Source of the DNA: Coix lacryma-jobi var. lacryma-jobi
Lineage: Eukaryota > Streptophyta > Magnoliopsida > Poales > Poaceae
Reading direction: 5' to 3'
DNA: 64,000 bases
NCBI GenBank assembly: GCA_009763385.1
Contig: CM019829.1
Span: 38,481,705-38,545,704, forward strand
Position 1 is the stretch's first letter, and each line of letters begins with the position of its first letter. Below are positions 56,358 to 64,000 of the stretch, piece after piece. A model generated the notes under the pieces. It was not told where the DNA came from and did not search any database. It was given only the letters and a program-made list of their open reading frames with translations. A program made the position numbers and the translations under genes.

Positions 56358-59300
56358 TCTTGGGAACATGACAAAATTCTCAAGAAGGGTCAACAAGGTT
56401 TGACCAAACTCAACAAAAAAACAATAGCGGTTTTAGACATGTAAGATCAGCATATGCCTTTGGTTGGAATTTCTCACTATTAAGAAGTAAGTGACACTAT
56501 GGTTTTATGACATTTTCAAAGATTAATCTGCAAGTACCTTGACTAGAAAAGTTATGAATCATGAGCCAAAAACTATATCACATTCTTCAACAACTTAGTC
56601 AGTACAATTTTACTATCAAGATATGTTTCCTATAAGCATAAGTATATGCAAGAAGTAAACTTTATGATGCTTCTACCTTTCAAAAATTCATAAATCATGT
56701 CACTTTTCAAATTTTATTTTCAAATGCGGACCTTCTTGTTTTGATTTTGCAAGATGAATCACGAAAAGGATAAAAGAAATGTAACAAGAGAGGGAAGGAA
56801 TGTGGCAAACCAGTCAACATGTGTGTAGAGTGTAGTGGAGGCTGAGTAGTGGGCCCAGGAGTTTATAGTGGGGTCGGCCAACCCCACTTGGAGCCTGTGT
56901 ACACTTTGGTGCCTGTTTTGTGTGTTTCCACCTCCGAAGATGTTTTCTACACTGGTGCTTTTCGGTGGTGTGCTCATTTGGCGGTCACCAAGCGCCCAAA
57001 TGTGGTCGCTAGGCCCCAATTTGACGTGCAGCCTTGCTTTGTAATTGACATCCCCATGGCAAGTTCAAAACATTCAGAAGGTCAAGTTGGGGGTCGACCA
57101 ACCCTCGCACTTAGCTTCTGAGGAGTTTTGAAAACTGAGACAGAGAAAACATCAAGTGCAGGGGCTCTATTAGTGGCAACACACCAAAAGAACCAGAAAC
57201 TTTATTAAGTTTAGCTAAGTTTAGGCACTGTTATTACCACAGAGCCACATGAAATTTTATCAAGCTTGGCTAGTTGCTTAAGAAGGATGAACATAACATA
57301 TATTCATCATTATCAAGATATAAGAGTGGGGTATTCGTGAAGCACATGAACAAGAAGTCTTTTTATTCTTTTATTCATATTTTATTTTAGATGCAATAAA
57401 ATAGAAGGCAAGGGATAAGAATACTTACCTTAGTGGGAGAGGGGCCCCTTCCCCAAGCTATTTATCTTCAATGCCCGTGTGTTGCTATAGTTAGTAGGGG
57501 AGAGGCTTCTCCCTCAAGCTTGTTCTTTTCAATGTTGTTGACATGGTGTTGATGTTGTGACTTGGATTGCATCATGGCCCTATTTCTTGTCACCAGACCT
57601 GCATCTAAAACACTTATACAACTTTCCACACTCTTTAAGTCAATGGTTAGCCTCCATGATTTATACGACCAATACCTCTCACATGAGAGCGGTTGTGTGG
57701 TTGTACAACCATGGTGAAGCACAAACAAAGACTAGTTTGGTCCATTTTAAGCATGTATGGATAAAGTGTTCTTAAATTATCATCATTCTAGGTGTAGATA
57801 CACAGAACACCAAGGCATAATTTGCAAGGATAGAGAACAAGAAGCTCTAGTGACAAGGAAAGAGTACTCAAATGAGTCTATTTCATACAAGACACCTTGT
57901 GACAGAGTTATCATGCAAGCTAAAGGCAGAACATAGTTTTTTAGCAAAGCATAGAGCATCATTAGTTCATCATTTTTAAAGTTCTCACAAAAGCTTTAGT
58001 CATAGATTTTGAGCATCCAACAAAGCATGAGACATAAGGTAGGTATATGAATGCCAATGGATTGGTGATATTCACAATTAAGTTGTCTAGTTGTAGCATG
58101 CTAGAAAGATTCTCAATCCATTTTCAAAATCATTATCCATACCTTACTTGTGTAGAGGGTTTGAGTCATGACACACGCAGGTGGGTGCACATGGCAGAAT
58201 CTTTATTTGCAATGATTATGATTGGGATCGAGCATCAATTCTCAGTGTCATGTGATGCTCCCTTTTTTGAGCCTTGTGAGATGATCTTTATACATCTTGA
58301 TGAACTTCTGCTTGCCACTTGTGCCTTCTTGGACACCTCCGTAAGTATATCATGATTTCTAAAACAAGAGAGAGCAAACACAACATGGAAGCAAAAGATT
58401 GACGTTAGTGGTTAGCATCCGAGTTGGTTGCTCAATTGCCACCATAAAGGTCGGTGTGGTTTATTACAGTCCACAAATATTTTTGGCAACTCGGGGGAGA
58501 TTAAAACAAGTTTGGCAAAAGGGAAACCAAAGGATGGCAAATACTTTTGCTCTTCTCCTTTTATAAATCTGAGAGAAACTAGCACTTAAGACTTGAGAGA
58601 GGAAGGTGGCTCAAGAGTAAGACGAAACCTTAAAGAATTGATGAAATGAAAACTAGTTACCTGCCATGCTCTTTCATAGCCACAACGGGAGACACGGTGG
58701 AGTCATATAGGGGTCGACCGACCCCCTCCCCCCTCTTCCTTCTTTCTCCCACAAATTTAAGTGCAAAATCACATCTAATGCTAGACAAGGCTACATGGGT
58801 AAAGTATGGAAAATATAAGGGTCGGCTAACCAAGATACCACCCTCTGTCGCTTCTAAACTTGTGTCATGTTCCCTTCATCAGCTTTGTGTCACAAAAAAA
58901 CAAGTGGTGAACTAAGTGGGTGCAATGGGGGTCGGGTGATCCCTCCATGTACCCAAAAACTCTCATTTTTTTATGAAAGCTTTTCTCAAAGTTTTATGCA
59001 AGAAAGAAAGGGGTTAAAATAATTCCGGAAAAGTCCAGAATTGGTATTTAAGCCACGAAAAAATATTTTGGAAGTTCAAAAATTAGTAGGAAATTCCCAA
59101 AAATATTTTGGAACATGATGAAACCAAATAAAACATTTGGAGCTCATGAAAAGATATTTTGGGGCTTCTAAAAAATAGATTATGCTCCTAAAAATAGGAA
59201 AAACTTTTAGAAAAAGCCGAAAAATTTCTAAGAAGATTTTAGAGATATGTTGATGAATGATGAGCACCAAGAAGTGATTTGGAGCAGAGAATAAAGATTT

Positions 59301-59713
59301 GGAAGCTCAAATGAAAAAATTACACTAGAAAACAAGAAATTTGGTTATAGAAAAAAAAGACAAAGACATGCTAAAACGGAAGATCACCGTAACAACGTAT
59401 TCTAAAAACTTACATATTTATTTTAAACTATTTTGAATTCATTTTAAATTTAAATAAAAAAACACTCACTCCAATAAATCAAGTCCAGTGACATGTATGC
59501 TCAAACATGTTACTACCTTATGCTAAATTTTGATTTATAAAAAAATATTTTTCTTATATTTTCTGAGCACAAAATTTATAATTAAATCAATTTAGCTCTA
59601 TTTTAAAAGAAACAAATTATAAGGTGTTAAATAGCTCCTTTCCTTCTTAATACTCTTAATATAATGAGATGTAGTGGTTCTACGTTTTCGAGAAAAAAAT
59701 ATTACATCACGGT
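56358..59713. other. Unclassified AT-rich sequence, no gene seen
   Basis: No credible coding region. A palindromic motif of form GGGTCGRCCRACCC recurs near 56870, 57090 and 58710, with degenerate copies near 58818 and 58927. This suggests decayed LTR-element sequence. Homopolymer A tracts and repeated AAATATTTTGGAA(G/C) phrases lie near 59065-59165. Confidence 0.4.
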
Positions 59714-59925
59714 CAGGGGCGGATCTACCACCGGGGCTTCAACCCTCCTATAGCGGTCACACCCATAGAGCCTCTCCTTAGACCCTATATGAAATTTTAG
59801 CTATGGAAGAAGGTTAGGAAGAGCTTGACGTAGAAGATAATGACATAAAAAGAAGATTTATACCTTGATTTTGCTAAAAGTGTTTAAACTTAGTCCCCTA
59901 AACTTTTATGGTAGATCCGTCACAG
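59714..59925. mobile_element. hAT-type MITE, 212 bp
   Basis: It starts CAGGGGCGGATCTACCA and ends with the near-complement TGGTAGATCCGTCACAG. Flanking 8-bp sequences ATCACGGT and ATCACAGT match at 7 of 8. No ORF. Confidence 0.8.
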
Positions 59926-61270
59926 ATCACAGTTACGAAAAGGTTACAACATGTATGGACATTCTAGAGGCAAAAATAAACTTTGCGTTTTATGCAGACT
60001 CCTGGTCTCCGTGACCTGCCCAATAGTTGATCGGCGTCAAATTGAAATTGGCAACTCTCCTGAAAAAAAAAAAGGATGCACGTCACATAGCTTGCCATGC
60101 TCAATCTTCATTCCCCATCCTCCAACCAACCCACATTTAAAAATGGTCGCAGAGCGTCATTTCATTTACTTATTCAACGTGTATAAAGCATAGTCCACGC
60201 AGCAACTTGTTTTAATCAAACAGCTTACTACTTTTTCACAGTTCATAACAATTTACTTTATCCCATACTGTATCATATAATTTCTAGGATAACTCGTAGT
60301 TCAGAATGGAGAGAGTAAAAAGTACACAGCAGCTATGAGCAACTGCAGTGTTTATTTTTAGAAAAAAAAAAGAATATCAAGATTGGGACCTAGCTTAGGT
60401 AGATGCACCTGAATGCCACCAGGAGTGAGGCAGATGCCCTAATCCAACCTACATTTCCGAATCAAAATCATCATGAACCTAACTACTTCTAAAAAATTTG
60501 ACATCATTTAGAAACAACTCACTCAAATAATGAAACAACAAATCCGGTCTTTGTTCCCAATATATCAAAAGTAGATGCAATGTAAACCTGTATGATAACT
60601 GAGTATTGTATACTACCAGTAGAACGATCTGATTTCAATAAAACATCACTTCAAAGCATAATTAGCATATAAACTGTTGCAGCCTAAAATAGAAATTGTT
60701 ATACATATCAGCCAGCTTATCAGCCATACTTCGACTTATTTTCTTTCGCAGAACACTAATGAAACAGTCAAAATCACAGCCTTGAAAACAACGAGCCGAG
60801 GTGTTGTTCGGCCAATTATTTTTATGTCTGATTTTAGTTATTTCAATAGTATTATATAAGAAGCCGAAATACGACTGATAATCCGGACAAATGACTCAGC
60901 ATATGACACCATAACCACATAATGCATTGAATATGTAACGATACATTGAACCGAGAAGATCCAGCCCTCTATTATTTTTTTAACAAAGTTCCCGGTCACT
61001 GTACGAGTCAGCACTGTCCACTGTGACCACGGCCAAACAGAAGGAAGACACGAGGCGGCCATACCGAGCCACCGCCCTAGTTGTTTTATCCTGACAAGAA
61101 CGAAGCTCCATCAGAGGCCAGGTCGCACTCATCTGGAGCACATTAAACATCACCATTGTAGAGGTCGACGCATCATGTTAAGCCACCTCGGAACACATTA
61201 AACATCACAGCACCCATCAAATCCTATGCCGACCTGAGATTACCACTCTGCATTAGCCTTGACTCAGCAT
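59926..61270. other. Intergenic sequence, no gene seen
   Basis: AT-rich with short A runs. AGAATGGAGAGAGTA near 60304 resembles the eroded end of a Tourist or Stowaway MITE but lacks a partner. No exon-like structure recognised. Confidence 0.4.
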
Positions 61271-61444
61271 CATGGAATTAAATAGCCCGCTATTTTTGCC
61301 GCTATAGCCCGAAATAGCTTGAAAAAAATTGTGCCGCTATTTGCGTTCATGCACAATTCTGCCGCTATTTTGCCGCTAAAGTCCGCTAATTACAGTTTAT
61401 AAAACGCTAAACATTTTAGCTTTAGCTCGCTATTTAAAACCATG
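61271..61444. mobile_element. hAT-type MITE, 174 bp
   Basis: Inverted ends CATGGAATTAAATAGC and GCTATTTAAAACCATG (14 of 16 matching), with a perfect 8-bp duplication CTCAGCAT at 61263-61270 and 61445-61452. Several internal GCCGCTAT repeats. About 0.8 kb downstream of the zinc-finger gene's stop codon. Confidence 0.9.
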
Positions 61445-61452
61445 CTCAGCAT

Positions 61453-62253
61453 CCATCCAAAATGTCAAATAGACAAACACAAACAGAACAGCAGCAGTAT
61501 CCATTGCTGCGGCTTCAACAGAAAACAGTTATTACTGTCAGAACCAATCACGCGATCATCAGAGCAGCAAATGGCGGGACACAATCCATGCAATGTAAAA
61601 AAAAAACAAGATGATATAACTGATAACATTTAACGAATGAGTATGCAGTGAAGTGATGCTGCATAGCTTAATTTTGGTGGTCCAGCAGCAATGAAGTCAT
61701 TTAACACAATCATGGACCATCCGATCCTGAGTAGTGAGTACAACACAACAGTAGGGCATTTTACATCAGTCATGAATCCTCAGTGGTACAACAACAGTAG
61801 GGTGTTTTACACCAATCATGAGCCATTAGAAGCAATTGATGCAAAGCAGAAGTCACCCTCATACTCCATTACAAGAACCAGAGGATGGGGGCTTGCGGCT
61901 TAGGAGATACTAGCACTATCATACATAATTCACAATCCTCTAGAGCGAGGAAATCACCTTTGGAATGATTAGCAAAGGATGGATATGGAAGGTACAAGGA
62001 GAAACACAATGTTCACCTAGCCAAGCCTTAAATTCCATAAAATTGGCTAGGTTCCTTCATTCTTTCAATAGCGGGAAACTCTAAATGGTGGTGGAAATCT
62101 CAACACCTACACTAACCAACTCCAAAAGAATGGATCACCAGTAATTACCAGCAAGGTATGAAGGTTGGTAGATGTAATAAGTTGTAGAAGCAACTGGTGA
62201 ATCACAGCAAAAAAAAAAGGAAGAGGCACCTTTGATTAATGTTTATGCTTGTT
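61453..62253 (-). other. Downstream region and probable 3' UTR of the CCCH gene
   Basis: No ORF with recognisable domains. It should hold the 3' UTR and polyadenylation site of the gene that ends at 62254, but no clear AATAAA on the minus strand was found close to the stop. Confidence 0.4.
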
Positions 62254-64000
62254 CTAGACTACCATCTCATCCAGCTGGAGCTGTTCAAGCCAGCCACCGA
62301 TGACCCCGGCAGTGTCGTCCTCACCGCTGATATCCTCATGGCTTGCAGCCTGACTCAAAGAAGCAATGGACTTCATTGCAGCTGTCCCGTTGATGGATGG
62401 CTTCTCCGGCGTTGGCTCCTTCACCAGGGTATTAACCCATGAGAGGTCCGGCTCATCGCCGTTGGCACCACTCCGGAGCTCAAACGATGAGGATCGCTTG
62501 AGGTGGCCAAGCTCCTCGTCGTCAGCACCCCAATCTGGTGTGCTCGAGGGAATTCCCCATTTGGACCAGCTAGAGGTCACCGGTGAACCAACCAGGACCG
62601 ATGCACCAGAGCCAAGGTCACGAGAGCTCATGCTTCTCAGCGTTTGCTGCTGCATCTTCTCCCGCTGCGCAAGAGCAGCGAGCAGCCTGGAGCTCATCGG
62701 AGACACTGGCTCAGGGATAACCGTGGCCCGTGGAGATAGCAAGCTCTGCTGCTGCTGGAACTGGTTCAGCATGGCGGCCTTACGAGTCGGCGAGAAAGCA
62801 GAGCCGCCCTGGTCTGCGTACCGAGGCGAGTGAGATGCCGCGGCGCCCGCAATCTCCGCAGAGAACAGATCCTCAAGATTGGACGGCGCGAGCGTCTTCC
62901 CCCTCGCCGACCGCACAGAGGCTGGCGATCCGACGAGCCCGTCGTAATCCGCCGAGGCGAGCAGCTCGTCCAGTGCCATGCTGCGCGCGCTCAGCGAAGT
63001 GCGCAACCGGCTCAGGTGAAGGTTCCCCGCGCTCCCGGGGAGACACAGCGCGGGCACGTTGGGCTGCGGCCACGCGCCGGCCACGCCGCTTCCCCCGCCG
63101 GAAGGCGAGAGCGGCGGCGTGAACGACGCACCCGGCGACGGCAGCCCCATTCCCATCGCCGCTGCCATCTCCATCGCGCTCCGCGACCCCGCCGACGACA
63201 CGTACAGCGGCCGGAGCTCCTCAGGCGTGTGCGCGAAGAAGCAGACGCGCCGGGCGCAGCCGACGCCGTCCTTGCACAACCGCGTCCGGTACTGCGCCGG
63301 GTGGAGCCAGCTCTCGAACACCCCGTGCGCGTACTCGCACATGTCGCCCCTCCGGCACCCCGCGCCCTTCTTGAACTCCGGGCACGGCACGCAGCTGTAG
63401 TGGTACTTGCGCGGGTCCCGCCGCCGCGCGTTCTCGCCGGGGTGGACGAAGGGGCACTCCGTCCAGTCGTGGGAGTAGGCGCGCGAGCACGCGCGCACCT
63501 TGAAGGAGTACATGCGGAAGTCGTCGGAGGCGTAGGCACCGTTCTTGATGTCGGGGAGGGAGGGATCCGGCGGCCACTCCTTGCGCCCTCCGAGGAGGGA
63601 GACGAGGTGGTTCTTGAGCGGGAGCGAGTTCGGTGGGAGGGCGACGAGGTCGGACGGCCGGCGATGGAGGTGGTCGAGCAGCGCGGGGTCGGCGCCAGAA
63701 GCTAGGAGACGGGATACCGCAGCCGGCGCAGTGGAGGCGCCGCCGCCGGCTGCGAGGTGGAGCGCGGTGGAGAGGGACGACGGTGAGGCGCGGTTGGGGT
63801 CGGCCAGGTGGGGCGGTGAGAGTAGGACATCGATGCAGGCCACGGACCCGTACGCCGCCGCGACCATGAGCGGGGTCATAGGCTCCGCGCCGCGCGCCGG
63901 GGAGTACCACGGCGCGGGCTCGTCAGCAAACGACGGGTGTGCCGCGAGGAGGTCCCCGAGCGCCACTGAGTCTTCGTCTGCCGCAAGCTCCAGGAGACGC
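62254..64000 (-). CDS. Arginine-rich tandem CCCH zinc-finger protein with ankyrin repeats (5' end outside window)
   Basis: The frame is open from the right edge to TAG at 62254-62256. No ATG start is in the window: the codon at 63966 is GTG, and the residues before it (LLELAADEDS) are typical of the family, so the gene begins further right. Numbering from 63966: ankyrin-like region about 29-120 (TPLMVAAAYG, TALHLAAGGG), Arg-rich part about 150-190 (RMYSFKVRACSRAYSHDWTE), then finger 1 with C195, C204, C210, H214 and finger 2 with C231, C237, C242, H246. This is the plant C-X8-C-X5-C-X3-H and C-X5-C-X4-C-X3-H pair. A Ser-rich C-terminus ends WLEQLQLDEMVV. Relatives (Arabidopsis and rice RR-TZF proteins) bind RNA or DNA, shuttle between nucleus and cytoplasmic granules and act in stress and hormone responses. 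The part in the window is intron-free. Confidence 0.95.
   Translation of the reverse strand, partial: RLLELAADEDSVALGDLLAAHPSFADEPAPWYSPARGAEPMTPLMVAAAYGSVACIDVLLSPPHLADPNRASPSSLSTALHLAAGGGASTAPAAVSRLLASGADPALLDHLHRRPSDLVALPPNSLPLKNHLVSLLGGRKEWPPDPSLPDIKNGAYASDDFRMYSFKVRACSRAYSHDWTECPFVHPGENARRRDPRKYHYSCVPCPEFKKGAGCRRGDMCEYAHGVFESWLHPAQYRTRLCKDGVGCARRVCFFAHTPEELRPLYVSSAGSRSAMEMAAAMGMGLPSPGASFTPPLSPSGGGSGVAGAWPQPNVPALCLPGSAGNLHLSRLRTSLSARSMALDELLASADYDGLVGSPASVRSARGKTLAPSNLEDLFSAEIAGAAASHSPRYADQGGSAFSPTRKAAMLNQFQQQQSLLSPRATVIPEPVSPMSSRLLAALAQREKMQQQTLRSMSSRDLGSGASVLVGSPVTSSWSKWGIPSSTPDWGADDEELGHLKRSSSFELRSGANGDEPDLSWVNTLVKEPTPEKPSINGTAAMKSIASLSQAASHEDISGEDDTAGVIGGWLEQLQLDEMVV

Noticed and set aside
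62873..63910. Long ORFs in other frames of the zinc-finger gene (for example 63221-63910 minus, 62830-63705 plus)
   Set aside because: Shadows caused by high GC content; Arg/Ala/Pro-rich with no domain, while the main frame has clear CCCH fingers.

Overview
This is nuclear DNA from a grass. The evidence is a dense stack of nested LTR retrotransposons of grass-type Copia (SIRE/Maximus-like) and Gypsy (Tat-like) lineages, hAT-type MITEs, GT-AG introns, and one host gene of the plant arginine-rich tandem CCCH zinc-finger family at the right edge. Genus cannot be told from the sequence. No rRNA, tRNA, CRISPR array or organellar segment was seen. About 56 kb is transposon-derived. The host gene sits in the last 1.75 kb.

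Layout. (1) 1-3727: 3' end of a Gypsy element (G, + strand), interrupted by a solo Copia-type LTR (S1, 581-2677, target duplication GTTAC). (2) G lies in the reverse transcriptase of an old Copia element A (minus strand). A is split over 3728-5512 and 32745-38502. (3) Inside A's protease sits Copia element B (5513-32739, minus, duplication GATTG). (4) Inside B's reverse transcriptase sits C (10354-26066, plus, duplication ACACC), an LTR element with no gag or pol. (5) C carries two large solo-LTR-like units, D1 (10593-15025, TGTGG) and D2 (17947-20987, CTTCA), plus an inverted related LTR (21676-23583). (6) A solo LTR S2 (34917-36850, GTAAC) sits between A's gag and its primer-binding site. 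(7) 38503-43374 holds a degenerate repeat, a Copia-type LTR (F) with a hAT MITE, and the left piece of LTR H. (8) Gypsy Tat-like element E (43375-55374, minus, GGGAT) splits H and is young and nearly intact. (9) 56358-62253 is mostly unclassified AT-rich sequence with two further hAT MITEs. (10) 62254-64000 is the CCCH zinc-finger gene on the minus strand, cut by the window edge.

How the parts relate. Target duplications and exact LTR lengths (C: 1870 and 1870 after removing D1; E: 1403 and 1403) fix the boundaries and the insertion order A, then B, then C, then D1/D2. C's LTR and primer-binding site resemble those of E, so C looks like a non-autonomous partner of an E-type Tat element.

The most interesting content is in E. 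Between pol and the 3' LTR it carries, on the opposite strand, two adjacent three-exon genes with identical intron phases. They look like ancient tandem duplicates. The second point is that five related LTRs carry an array of short hairpins whose stem bases change in compensating pairs, while a separate palindromic repeat on the other side of the TATA box differs from LTR to LTR.
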